Below are positions 49,338 through 61,904 of a DNA stretch of 64,000 bases, in pieces. Location: assembly GCA_963978545.1 (NCBI GenBank), contig OZ021726.1, positions 29,918,459 to 29,982,458 on the forward strand. The letters run 5' to 3'. The notes below the pieces were generated by a model. It had not been told where the DNA came from. It saw only the letters and a program-made list of their open reading frames with translations, and searched no databases. The DNA comes from Linyphia triangularis (lineage: Eukaryota; Arthropoda; Arachnida; Araneae; Linyphiidae). The position numbers were made by a program, and so were the translations under genes. Numbering within the stretch: position 1 is the stretch's first letter; every line of letters begins with the position of its first letter.

Positions 49338-50313
49338 TTTGAATTTCAAAAATAGGTATAAATGTTTGAATTGGAAGATCTGTCATTATGTTAACGCATC
49401 AATATGTTTAATCTGCCTTTTGTATTATTAACTATAGATAGTGCTTACCAGGTTTCGCATTGTAATGGCCTAATTTTACAGTTCAATGATATTATACTTT
49501 CTTAAATTGTAATTGTGTCACAATGGAATGGTTCAAGAGTTTATAATAAAGTTTTAAAAATTAATTTTTGATTTTTTTTTATTAGTTTGAATTTCAAAAA
49601 TAGGTATAAATGTTTGATTTAGAAGATGTGTCATCCATCATGTTAACGCATCAATATGTTTAATCTGCCTTTGATAATATTAACTATAGATAGTGCTTAC
49701 CAGGTTTCGCATTGTAATGGCCTAATTTTACAGTTCAATGATATTATAGTTTCTTAAATTGTAATTGTGTTGCAATGGAATGGTTGTATAATTCAATAGT
49801 TTATAATAAAGTTTTAAAAATTAATTTTTGATTTTTTTCATGCATTGTAATGCCTAATTTATACAGTTTAATGACATTACAATTTCTTATATTGTAATTG
49901 TGTCGTAATGGGAAGGTTGTATAATTCAAGAGTTTATAATTAATTTAATTCTTGAGTTTATAATTAATTTAATTCAAGAGCTTATAATTAATTTAATTCA
50001 AGAGTTTATTATAAATTTAAAAAAATTAATCTTTGATTTGTTCTTATTAGTTTGAATTTCAAAAATAGGCATATATGTTTGAATTAGAAAATGTGTCATC
50101 ATGTTAACGCATCAATATGTTTAATCGCTCTTTGGTATTATTAACTATAGATAGTGCTTACCAGGTTTCGCATTGTATGCCTAATTTATACAGTTCAATG
50201 TTATTATAATATCTTAAATTGTAATTGGGAAGCAATGGGATGGTTGTATAATTCAAGAGTTTATAATTAATTTAATTCAAGGATTTATAATAAATTTTTA
50301 AAAATTAATTTTT
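49338..50313 (+). repeat. Tandem array, ~250-bp unit, about 3.8 copies
   Basis: Units begin tttgaatttcaaaaatagg at 49338, 49586 and 50051. A truncated unit (about 49839-50050) lies between the last two and lacks that start. Shared internal phrases are gttaacgcatcaatatgttt, actatagatagtgcttacca, gtttcgcattgta and aagagtttataa. The truncated unit has an internal small expansion of attcaagagtttataatta (about 20 bp, four copies). Confidence 0.9.
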
Positions 50314-50616
50314 TTGTTGTTGCCGAGCCTGTGATTTATACTATTTAAAACAACCAAGAAAGAGAAAGGTCATAAATATTACTGGATTATAGAAATGCCC
50401 AATTAGTACACCATTATTAGCCGATGTTGTAAAGAGCATTGTTCCAATATAGACGATTTTTTTAAAATAAGTATGTCAAACACATCACAAAACATATTTT
50501 TTTGCCCTCCGTCATTTCTTACAAATAAAATATTTCAACATTAAAACTGTATATCAACATTCGTAAACTTTAAAAATAAATTTTATCGGTCATTTTGCGA
50601 GATTGGCCAATATATT

Positions 50617-50701
50617 GATCGGTTTACAACATTCCACATAGGGATTGACCAACGGAATGTCAAGTGGTGTGGAACAGCGTTGCTGTGCTACTGGGGTAAT
50701 A
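50617..50701 (+). repeat. GC-rich block, copy 2 (partner at 47001-47081)
   Basis: It contains gatcggtttacaaca, agggattgacc and ttgctgtgctactggggtaa, in the same order as at 47001-47081. It lies about 300 bases after the tandem array. Confidence 0.65.
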
Positions 50702-51550
50702 ATTGCAAAATAGTTTAAGTAATTATACTTAGATATATCATCCTATTTAATAGGAATACATTTCATTAAGTAATTAAATAATTATGACACCGATATTATA
50801 AACAAAAATTAGCACTTAGTAGTTATGAAACAGCTTCAGAAATACAACTTCAAGTTTATTAGAAGCACAAATGGAAGTATTGTGCTTACATTGGAATTTT
50901 TTTTTTTTAGTTTTTGTTCTAGATTTAAAATATTTTTTCATACTTAATAATTGTAAGATTATTAACATATGTTAAACTAAATGTTTTCATTTGTTTATAT
51001 TTCATTATTAATTGAGAGTTAAATGCCCATTTTGCGGCTAATGACATCAGTCGTAACTCAAATTGTAATTTGTTTAAAAATTTAATTTTATCTGTAAGTG
51101 ATACACATGGATTATCTATAGAAAATCTGTTAGAATTGAAAATCTAATTGGAATAGTTTTTTTTTCATATATTTTTGCTTTGAAAGTATTTAAAAATACA
51201 TATTTTTTTTTAAGAAAATCTAGATTCAAAATTAAGTTGCAAATGAATTATTTTACAGATCCTAATAGGTTCATGCTCTGCATTATATACTTTAAATTAC
51301 ATTCCCCCCCTTTTTTTTTAAATTGAATTATTCAAACGATTATCTCTGGGGTAAAATGTATTACACTAATAAAAATTAGTTCTTCATAAATTAAATTTTA
51401 AATTTGAGGTACTGATTTTCTTACACTTGGTACTTTTACAAAAATGAAGTTTAAAAAGGATTTTTGATAAAAACTTTGAACATTTTCATAAAAACATTGA
51501 ACTTTTAAGTAACCGAGTTTAAGAATATATTGTAATAAAAAACAAAAATG

Positions 51551-51581
<31 letters not shown>

Positions 51582-53841
51582 TCAAATTTCACTATTTTCA
51601 GTGCTTACTGGTACCTTGTCATCAGAGAAAAATGCTGAATTTGCTATTGGTATTCTTATATAAACAATAAATAGTATTTGGTAATTGTAGAGAACAGTTT
51701 CAGAATGGGTTTAATACAGAAGACATATCTTCAATTTTAATAGAAACGCATGAATTATGAAAAAATTGAATAAACTTTTACTAACAAAAAAAACAAACAA
51801 AAAAAACTTGATAGTTTACAATCGATAAATGCTTTTTGGAAAACTTTAAAGGTAAAATTCTTTGACGCAATTTCTAAAAGCTAATGTGATGTGTGATCAA
51901 AGAATATTTCTCATTTGAATTATGGGAATGCTAATTTCAATATTGAAATGGAATTCCTTCAAACTAGTTGTTTATCAAACGTGCCATGGGGATGGAACAT
52001 TTAATAAACAACTATTTTGATGCTATGCAGTTTTGCTTTTCGAGTTTAGTCTATTATATGATTGTTTGTTAAAAATGAAAAGAGTAAACTATTGAAAACT
52101 GTATGTATACAACGTCTCCCGTGAAATGCATTGCAATTTTTTAAACACTTTTCTGTGGTATTTTATTGGGCATACGACCTAAATTATCATACTTACATAA
52201 ACATATATAATTTAAAGTGTAATATCATTAATAGGAGTAATTGAGAAAAACACACTGCGTTTTCAATATTAACCACATGAATTTCTCCCTTTGTCAGATA
52301 TGTATTTAAGTATGTATGTATTTATACCCATATGTATTTAAGTATCATTTCAGTTAAAAACAAAAATTGCAATAATGCGAAATTCCTCTATTTTACTTAT
52401 AATCTAATTCGAATTTATACTGTGCTTTGTAGAATAATATTTTGTAGTACTATTTGCTGCCTTTTTTTTTTTTTTTTTTTTTTTTTAATTTTTTTTATTT
52501 TTACCATTCTTATTATTTTGAACAAATACATTTACTTCTAATTGGTCATAAATTTAAATCGGGAAATAAACAAGTTAGTTTTAGTGAACAATTTACAATT
52601 ATTATTTTTCAAATTATTATGAGAGTCCATACGTTCATATATAAACAAATTGCACGATCCATTTATTGGATATTTAAGGATATTTAGTAGTGTAAGCAGC
52701 GAAATGAAATGTTCATTGCATAAGCACTTTGTTCAACACTCACATTTATTTATCTTTAAACTTAAAAACTTTTCTTTCCAGATAAAAATCAATTATATCA
52801 ATACATACTATAGAAACACAAACTTCACGAGTTCAATAATTTGCAGAAACTCCTCTATCGACACTCATTTAAAAGCTTCAAAACTCACTTTTGTGCTCAA
52901 GTAATGATCTCATTAAGAAAACATTTGTCTGCAAGGAAATTTTCATTCTTCTCAATCGACAATTCATTTCCTGGATCTCTGCTATGAACACGTTTTGAAG
53001 CATCAAGTTCATTGTTATTCTCTGGCAATTACGATTCATTCTTGAAATGGAAATTTAGTTAATGAGACAATGCCGTCAGGATTTCGGGATGTTCAAATTG
53101 AAATTCTTCTTTCGTCGGTGTTGATCATTCCATTGCGAGAATCTATCTGCATTTGATATCAATAGGTGAATGTATATTGGTCGAATCGCAATGGATAGTA
53201 TGGATTAAGGTTGTTTGAATAGTTAAAGTTCATATCGAATGTTAAGTTCATATCGAATGTTTTAATGGAAAAAGTGAAATTAAGTTGGTGAGGTTTCATC
53301 GAGTTTTTATTACCGTTTCCAGTTTAGAATTTTTGGATATGTCGGAAATTAATAAGTATTACTTTAATGCAATCTTATATTTTGAAATAATACTTGAAAT
53401 AATTGAACTTTATTTTTCCTAAATAAATAAAACAATATCCACAATGTTACTAAGGAATAAGTTCATGTCGCAGGCAATATGTGTTTCAAAATATCCTCCA
53501 TAATTAATATTTAGAATTTTTCAAAACAATTAAGATAAAAATTGTTTTTCGATTTGATTAAAGAAAAAAAAAAATTCCCCATCATTATTAGCTCATTCTT
53601 TAACTACTAATTTATCTTAGTATTCATAAAATTGAATATTTATTCAAATATTAGATATAACCCAAAACCTATAGTTTAACAAAATGCAATTTAAAAGGGG
53701 TATAATTTGATAACAGAAATTAAAAAATTGTTCAAATCACAAAGTTGATATAAAAATAAAATTGGGTACACGTGGTATAAAAATGTCCACTTAATTTCTT
53801 TTAATATTTTAAAATATGAAAAAAAAAAAAAAAAAAAAAAA

Positions 53842-53980
53842 CTAAGGGTGTGGAATATCGCACAACTTTTAATTACACTATATTGCTGATGTAGATTTGT
53901 GTAATTTATCATTTTTATATTTTCATCAATCACTTAGAAAAAATTGCCAGTTTCGCTATATTTTTTGTAATAATTCTTAC

Positions 53981-54012
<32 letters not shown>

Positions 54013-54090
54013 TGGGAATTTTTCTGGCGTTATTCTTATCGATAATTCTTATATTATCCTTTCTTGTAAAAAAAAAACTGAGCAGATATA

Positions 54091-54125
<35 letters not shown>

Positions 54126-54285
54126 TCGTTGATGAGTTCTCAAGAAAAGAGAACTCTCAGTTAAAGGCATTCGTTTTTCAACTTTTTACTCCATTAAAGC
54201 ATTTTTATGGGAATTCGGTGGTGGGGTGTTTAGAACACCTTAAGAGGAATTACTACAGTGATTTTGACCAAAATCGTGCTGCCAG
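53842..54285 (+). repeat. 0.7 kb repeat family, copy 3, left part (interrupted)
   Basis: It starts ctaagggtgtggaatatcgc, after a 22-base A run, and runs through gtgtttagaacacctt to ttgaccaaaatcgtgc, where homology stops. Homology resumes at about 55127. The A runs at 53990-54012 and 54091-54123 are expansions inside the copy. Confidence 0.75.
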
Positions 54286-55126
54286 TTAAAATCCTTCCCC
54301 CCCCCCCCCGGATCAAATATCACGTGACTCAAGACGACGACGACGTAGGTGAATTATAAGAATTTAGAATTGAGCAAGCACACAGTTTAATTTCGTGCCG
54401 TTTAATTCGTGATGTTGTAAATTTTTTTTAAAGTTTGATTTTGGCGATTTTTGAAAGTTTTATAAAGGTTCAATCCATAATTCGCAAAATGAATCGCAGG
54501 TGGCCTGTTGATAAGAACACAACGCCAAATAACATCAATGACTTTGAATTAGAAACTTATGAATTTGAAGAATCGAACTCACAAATCCAATCCGAACGAA
54601 ATAATTTATTACCTACTGAAAATCAGCAACGATCTGGACTACGACGTCGCATTCGACCTCACTTTAGTAATCGTCCTTATACTAGGCCTCCTGTACGCTC
54701 TGTGCAAACGTCTACACCTATCAGTGCAGCAGGTGCATCTAGCAGCATCGATGGCGTAGCAGCTTCTTCATTTTCTATAGGAACTGGTGTGTCTGCATTA
54801 GCAGTTGGTGCAATTACAGCAGGTGTATCGTCATTAATAGAGAGAACACGAAAAAAAGGTGCTGTTTTTCCATATTCTGATTTTATTGGTCCCGGTAATC
54901 CCATACCTATCAGAGAAGCTAAAACACCTCAAGACCAAATAGCCAAAGAACACGGCGTTGCCTACGGAAATATTAGTGGTAAAAAACGAACATTTCAAGA
55001 ACACAGTGACGTAGTTCCTGACGCTGATAAAGTAGCTATAAAAAAATTCAAAGAAACGCCTAGTTTACAAGCCAAAGTTGCAGAAATTGGATTAAGAACA
55101 AAAGTCAGTGTCGAAGAGTTTTTAGA
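54280..55126 (+). other. ~845-bp insertion carrying a PLA2-like gene
   Basis: This segment separates two collinear parts of the 0.7 kb repeat. Against copy 2, about 25 bases of repeat are missing at the junction and no target duplication is visible. It begins near a 13-base C run with a CACGTGAC motif and a gacgacgacgacg run, and it holds the open frame described next. No inverted termini were found at its ends. Confidence 0.65.
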
Positions 55127-55181
55127 AAACATGATTTTTTTCAATGGCTGCTGCGCGATTTTGACGAAACGAAAACCTTAA
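54489..55181 (+). CDS. Parvovirus/densovirus VP1-like phospholipase A2 protein, 230 codons, chimeric 3' end (endogenous viral-like)
   Basis: The first ATG is at 54489; an 18-codon extension upstream opens only with TTG. Seen in order: an acidic N-terminal part (residues about 15-45), an Arg-rich run (SGLRRRIRP, about 50-58), a Ser/Ala/Gly-rich low-polarity stretch (about 79-117), and then GPGNP at about 134-138, KEHGVAYG around 153-160 and DADK near 178-181. A glycine-rich calcium loop, a His-x-x-x-Tyr helix and a distal Asp are the layout of the PLA2 region in parvovirus VP1-unique parts, which breaches endosomes during entry. Related domains also occur in some polinton/adintovirus-like elements. 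The residue after His is Gly instead of the usual Asp, so enzyme function is doubtful. Roughly the last 16-18 codons are read from the flanking repeat, so the original C-terminus is lost. No other viral gene is adjacent. Confidence 0.7.
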   Translation: MNRRWPVDKNTTPNNINDFELETYEFEESNSQIQSERNNLLPTENQQRSGLRRRIRPHFSNRPYTRPPVRSVQTSTPISAAGASSSIDGVAASSFSIGTGVSALAVGAITAGVSSLIERTRKKGAVFPYSDFIGPGNPIPIREAKTPQDQIAKEHGVAYGNISGKKRTFQEHSDVVPDADKVAIKKFKETPSLQAKVAEIGLRTKVSVEEFLENMIFFNGCCAILTKRKP

Positions 55182-55385
55182 GGGTAGGTCCCATGGCTAC
55201 CACCAACTCACACACCAAATTTGAATATCGTAGGTCAATTTGTTCGGGAGTTATGCTGACCACATACACACAGACAGACATTTTTTCTAGATCACTTTTT
55301 TGAAATCAGGATGTTCCAAAACGAGGAGAAATGCAAAAAAAAATATTTTTTTTTGGACCTAATTCTATACTTTCATTACTATATG
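55127..55385 (+). repeat. 0.7 kb repeat family, copy 3, right part
   Basis: It resumes at gaaaacatgatttttttcaa and runs through ccaaatttgaatatcgtagg, caggatgttccaaaacgagg and ctatactttcattact, matching copies 1 and 2. It overlaps the final codons of the PLA2-like frame. Confidence 0.75.
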
Positions 55386-57253
55386 TATACACATGGTTAA
55401 CTGAAAGTAAAAAAAAATTGTAACTGATGACGTGAAAATACATTTCAAATAAAAAAAAATGTATTTCTTTATTCAAAAACAAGTACTTCCTAATTTCTTT
55501 ACTTTTGTAAGCGCTTTCAGTAAGGCAATGTATTTTGAATGTACCCTTTTCCTTTGAACTAAATGAATTTATAATGCTCCATTAGATTGTGTTTTTTAAT
55601 TCCACTTTAACTTTACTAATTCTATGTTTAAACCAGTAGTTAGTTATGTTAATTAGTAAGGAGTTCTTTTTATATTCAATTTATAGCTGAACTTACTGTC
55701 TCAATTTAGTGAAATATTTTACTGAATCTGAAGGAAATAACGGATTTAATTATGCATTTTTCTTACATATTCTCTTTAACAAAAATAAAAATGGGATATA
55801 AAATTAAATTCCGCAGTGGACCTATTATTTTCAAACGTAACTTAATAATTCTTTAAGATAATGCATTTTTTAAAGATTTACTTAAAACTAATAACCGTTA
55901 ATACCAGTTAAATATTATAAATTATAATAGGTTTAATACTATTACAAGAAGAATTCTATAACCGAGAGGGCAATATTTTTGAATCGGTATTGAAAAATAT
56001 AAAACAATATCAAGGTTAAAGTTAATTTGTTAACTTTTGGTTGAGCTCCTTTATTAATATTTATTTATTCAACACGAAAATCATTGATTGACTTTCTTTA
56101 GAATAAAAAGTTACACATAAAAAACGACCCTCCAAGCAAGATGTTGGAATAAAAAAAATCAAATCCAGCAAATATAATCCAATTTATTTAAATTTAAAAA
56201 AAAAAAATAACATTTTTTCCTTAGACATATTATCGCTTGTGGGTTTTTCAGATTTTCCCCAAAATTTGCAATTCGAGTAATTCAAAAGACCGGGATGAAG
56301 AAGCTTTCGTTTCGTTTCAATCGATTTCTCGATTTAAAGATTTTTCTAATTTAATTTTTGTAATGAAACTTTTCTTTGAAAAAGTCAGGACATCCATCTT
56401 TAATGGTGCCCTCTATCGGTAAAAAGGGACATTTCTTCAGTGCTTTTCCCGTATCTGTTGAATATTTCATCATTTCGATTTCTTGAATAATGCAGCTCTT
56501 AACGGAAAAAAGTCAGTCAATATAAAGATCCCAGATAGTCTATTTGCCTTCTTTGTATAATAAAACATGCTTTTAAGTAGAGAAGTATAACGAACCAATT
56601 ATTGAGCATTGGTGTGATAGGAAAAATAAATCAATTCTGAGTATCCATGAATATGCTTTCTTGATATCTTGTATAAATAAATTATTGCGCTTCCGTAAGA
56701 ATTTCCTTTAATAGTTACTTTTATTCCGAGTAGAAAGATATTTACGTTTTTCTAATGTCAGATACGTCGAAATAAAAAGGAAATATTTAATGTAGTGAAA
56801 ATGAAGTAACATACCTTAGATAGGTTTTACACAATCGGAATTTCAATTTATTGCTAGAAAACACTTATTAGAATTTTGTTTAACTAGCTGACATGATTTC
56901 TTAAAACTTAGAGCAGACTACTGAGGAAAATTATAAAGGTTCTAGTTTCATTTAGACAGGTACATTTTCGGGATATTTAACAAAGGAAAATTTTCCAACA
57001 TTAAAAATGTGGTTAATGTATTCGAACGAAAAACTTCTTAAGCAGTGTGAACATGTCATTGCTAGCACATATTACATTTATTAAGAAATGGGAAACACAA
57101 AGTCACGTTATGATTCATATTACATTGTTAAATAGTCATTATACAACATGTGCCTATTATTCTGATGCTGAAATAGTACTGGGAAATTGTTTAGATACTG
57201 ATTTTGAAGAGTACTGGTAAACTGGGGTAACTTCCCATTTCTTCAACTTCAAA

Positions 57254-57288
<35 letters not shown>

Positions 57289-58421
57289 ATTAATTGTGGA
57301 AAGTAACAAAAATATATAATTTTGGATGATGGTTCGTAGATTCAATTAAAAGCATAATTGCATTTGTACTTTGCTTGGCTTGCCCCCCCCTTTTTTTTAA
57401 TAAAAAATTGATGAGCAGAGTTACCTGGAATATCGAATTATCTCTGCTCAGCAGGTATTTTCTAACCTAAAAATTCAATAAAAGGATTTTCAGGCAGTGT
57501 AACCACTACTGTGATTAAATGATAGCAATATGCAAGGGCACGAATTTTTTAAAAAGAAAATTAAAAAAAGAAAACATGATTGCTAACTTGTGCCTAAACA
57601 AATATTTGCAAATAAAAATATAAAATAATTGAATTACTTATAAAATTGAAAAGAGCTTAGAAAAGTAATCTTTTTAAAAAGAATTGTTCTCATCATTTCT
57701 GCAGGAGTTTAAGTATAACGTCAGAGAAGGTATACATTTAAGTCATTACTATCCATATATCCAGAAATATAAAGTGACCAATTATGTCTTTTGTCTCAGT
57801 TATTACCAGAGTATCACAAGTTAGCAAAATTTTAGCCAGAAACGTTTTTCCTAATGAGATTTCACAATCATTAGTCCCCGACTTAAACATTTTCAGGTTT
57901 TGTTTAATACTTTTCGACTTCTCGTCCATATATTACCTTCTCATTTATTTTTTTTCTAAGAAGATTGGTAGAGTTATGTTCAAAAAAAAAAAAAAAAAAA
58001 AAGTTGTCATTGGCAGCCTATTCGATTTCTATTCGATAAGATTAAACTCTTATGTTTTACCACTTGAAAATACAAGGGCGAACTTACCCAAATATGCCTA
58101 CACCAACGATTCAAATTGTAACATATATCTAAGTAAAGCTGAAAAATCCCATCAAAGTTCAAAATAAAAAAAATAAAAAAAAAAGTGAATGAAAATTTTC
58201 ATCTTCTCAGTGTCCTACTAATTTCACAAATAATTATCCTGTTCCATTATGGTATTAGGATGGTAAATTGAGCAATGTTAAACAACAAATATCTTTTTCA
58301 AAGATGTTCAAAATAAACCCCAGTGCACTATGTAATTTTTTTCAATTGCAACTATGGAGTTTTAAAAGTATGTTACTAAAGACTTTCAATATTACAGTAA
58401 ATTCAAAGATAAGTGTTCATC

Positions 58422-58815
58422 CATGGCCGTATTTCTAAATAGGCTAAGTAGGCTGCAGCCTAGAGCTGCAAATTTTCAGGGGGTGGCAGTTTGGCAATTT
58501 ATTCAAAAGTTAAAATGAAGTATTTCAGACGTTAATAATATTTTCCTTACGAATTTAACAATGCATGTCACTTAAAAATATATTTTAGTTCCTCTACATA
58601 GCCTAATTTCTAAAACTATGACATAATACAAATTCACAGCACGTAATCTTGTGTTTTAACTTCCTTGTAGCGCAATATAATTAAAAAAAGATGAAAACAC
58701 CAATGATTTCTATCCTTTTGTGGTATAAAGGAAATCTATTAAGCAAATACGAACTATAGAAGGGGCGGCAAATGGACTTTAGCCTATAGGCGGCATATAC
58801 TTAAATCGGGCCCTG
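58422..58815. mobile_element. hAT-type MITE, 394 bp
   Basis: The left end catggccgtattt and the right end read inward, cagggcccgattta, are inverted repeats with small differences. The flanks tgttcatc (58414-58421) and tgttcaac (58816-58823) agree at 7 of 8 positions, an 8-bp target duplication. No coding frame is present. Confidence 0.75.
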
Positions 58816-58954
58816 TGTTCAACTAAGTATCTTTATGAGAAGTAATGAACAGTGCAATAACTTGTGACATCTACATTACTGTAAAATTCCCAATCTGTCA
58901 ATAACACAAAGAAAAAATACAAATTAGTAACTAATACCCTAAGACTAATACCAT

Positions 58955-59402
58955 AAGGGTGGCCACAAAATTCAGGAAAAAAAGTTCCCTGATAATTCCC
59001 CGATATCCCTGACAGATTTCTAAAAAATTCCATGATTTTAGAGCAAACATTTTTTTATTCAAATTTCACCAAATTTTCTTAGGTTTTTCAGATGTCTAAA
59101 CACCTTGATTAAATAGAACATGTATGCTAAAGGAATAATATGCAAAAAAAAATTTAAATAGTTTTGCTGGTAATGAAAAGTTTAAATTATTCCGTAACAT
59201 TAAACTTTTAACGATCACCACCACAAATCTCCTTGTAAATACCGCCAAAATATGGATGAACGTGCCTTAAACAATACAAAATTTCCCTGGTTTTCATGAA
59301 ATTTTAAAAAATTCCCTGACATTTCTCTGATTTTTTCCAGAATCAGAAAACTCCCTGCTATTTCCCTGATTTCCAGGTTTTCCCGGTTCTGTGGCCACTC
59401 TG
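58955..59402. mobile_element. hAT-like MITE with GTGGCCAC termini, ~448 bp
   Basis: The left end reads aagggtggccacaaaattca. The right end read inward is cagagtggccacagaaccgg. Sub-terminal runs of ccctgat/ccctgac on both sides are inverted copies. Flanking 8-mers do not match. A minus-strand frame here (Gly/Asn/Arg-rich from the repeated ccctga motif) is an artefact of the repeat. Confidence 0.6.
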
Positions 59403-60090
59403 TTACTGCTCTTTCTCAAGAAAACAGAAGACACGTTCTTACATAGTGAATAAAACCTTTTTTTTAAACACCAATAAAATATTTCGCTTACCACAATCGT
59501 TCGAACAAAAATATCGTTTTCAAGCTCGCCAATCTCTAAGGATAAAAAGTAATGAAGCTTTTTACAACCCCATACCTCAGTCCACATACCTCCAACCTCA
59601 GCTCTCAAATGCAGATAAGGCAAATTGCCTTTTTTTACGATTGCTTTACCACGAAAATTAAATTTACCCCTCCCTCTTCACTCCAGAACTTTATCAGATG
59701 TTTGTGAGAAGGAAGGAGGGTTATTCTTAACGCTTCAGAGAAAAAGATCGCATCTTCTTTAGTGGGCTGATTTGATACACAGATACGTTATTTTTTTTTC
59801 TAAGTTTCTGGGAGTTTTTTGTTTAAATTTCTATCTCGCTACTGTCCCGGGGATATCTTCAGTGTTTGCACAGATGGAGGGAGCAGAAATGAAATTTACC
59901 ACGTGGGAAAGTTTCTTGTATTGTTTTATTCCAGACTTTTTGTGTTAGTTGGGGGTGAGATATACGTAGAAAGCGACAAGCAGATTAGTTTCAGAACCAT
60001 GTAAAAAGTGAACAAGTTTAGAGGGAGTTTTAGTTGTAGAAACGTTGATAGTGCTTTTAGGTTTGGATGTTGTTGTGTGAGGTATAGATT

Positions 60091-60201
60091 ATTTCTCATA
60101 CCTTATCTGGATTCGTAGAAAACAGAGCTTGTAAAATCATTGTTAACAATTAAGATTTTACAAGATCATTTTTCTACGAATCCAGATAAGGTATAAGAAA
60201 T
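60091..60201. repeat. Near-perfect inverted repeat (hairpin), 48-bp arms
   Basis: Arms 60091-60138 and 60154-60201 match at 44 of 48 positions when inverted. The 15-base spacer itself holds the palindrome ttgttaacaa. Weaker pairing continues outward for several bases. On either strand the transcript would form a long stem. Confidence 0.9.
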
Positions 60202-61722
60202 ATTCTATGTCTTATACAATAACAGCTAAACCTACAAATCCTATCTGTTATTAAATTCTTCATTAATTTTTTTAATTGGATTATGCTAAATATTACTTGA
60301 AATTTTATAGATATTAAAAGAATTTACAATATCCCTTACATCAACTAGACCAATGCTTGTGTTCCTTAGCATTATATGATTTTATATTCTACTTTTGGGT
60401 AGTGATTCCTTTTTCATCTTTGGGACTCTGAATGGAACCAGTAGAACACTAAAATGGTTTGTTTTAAATTCATGAAAGCTTTTGAAAGCGCGAAAATTAT
60501 TGAATTGCTAAATGTAAAAAGGGTTCATGTCTCACTGAAAAACTGTAGGCTGTTTCCCTTTTTAAATTTAGAGATTCTCCTATTGTAGTATATATTTATT
60601 GGTATTTCTATGTTAGAAATTATTGGCTGTTAACTCTCTCGCTGAGTAATATTTTATCAAAATAGGTTAAAAAATTGCGTATTTTTGTATTACATATTTT
60701 AAATCTCCATATATTTTAGATTTAAAACATACATAATTTTTTAAAAAAAAAAGAGTTTTTTTTTTTTTTTTTTTTTAAATTTTTTTTTTTAAATATAGAA
60801 TTAATCATCAAAAATAAGGTTATTACAATATTGAAATTGAAGAATAATCATATAAAAGCAAAATTTTGAAAATTAATCTTGATTAAATTATAATTTATTT
60901 TATGAAATACAAAGGAAAAACGTATATATTATGAAAATATGCAAAATACTTAGAAAACATTTAATAGAAATGAAGTTTAGTATGATAAATTTTGAAACAA
61001 GGCTCGAGGCAAAGTCCTACCTCGTAATCATTGCACCAAATTCACGTCCCCCCCCCCCCCCCTCCGATTTTTTTTTTTGTGAATTTTTTTGTCCACTTTT
61101 AATTTTTTTTGAGCAACTGTTAACTAAGAGTTAAATAAACAATTAAATATCAAAGAAAAGCCAAAATGAAACCATGAAGGGGGAAAGAGCGGGTTGCACA
61201 TTTAAATCGGTGGCAAAAATGGGTTAAATATACACATCCTTTTATCTGAGATTTGCCGCTTAATATGAGGGAATTTGAAAGATAACCAAAAAAACTTCAA
61301 AACAACAATATACTTTGTCAAGAAACGTGGGACAATATTACAATGAATTAACAACAAATTACATATCAAATTAACGTTATGAAAGTAAATTAAATAGCAC
61401 TCAAACATATAGCAAGAACGACAAATATACAATTAATTGAATGTAAAAGAAACGTAATTACAATATCAGTTTTAGTATTAAAAGACAAAAAAACTCATAT
61501 AAATGTCAACTCCAAACGATAAAAACATTCAATCTATGTAGCTTCTTATTTATTACAGATATTTAGAGTTCTAATAGTTTTCTCTTTCAAAATTATTCTC
61601 CCCTGACCGCAAATTTAATTTTTTGGAAAAATCGAACACGCATGTAAAATATTCCCGAACAAAATCACTTATACTGAATTTACGATTAGTAATTTAAATT
61701 GAATAATTTAGCAGAACCAGTA

Positions 61723-61764
<42 letters not shown>

Positions 61765-61904
61765 ATTTTCTCAAAAATAAAAATTCAACTACTTGTAGAT
61801 AGCATTGAAAAGTAAGAACTAAGTTTATTTTCTTAAAATTTTTGGATTAAATTAAATAGACATATTTTTTCTATTGAAGCAGTTACACTCTCTTTAATGG
61901 ATTA

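Noticed and set aside
57784..58167. 127-codon plus-strand frame
   Set aside because: The frame runs through a 19-base A tract giving poly-Lys. Composition is intronic and no family is recognisable.
59294..59623. 109-codon minus-strand frame with a Gly/Asn/Arg-rich end
   Set aside because: The Gly/Asn/Arg-rich part comes from the repeated ccctga motif of a MITE terminus.
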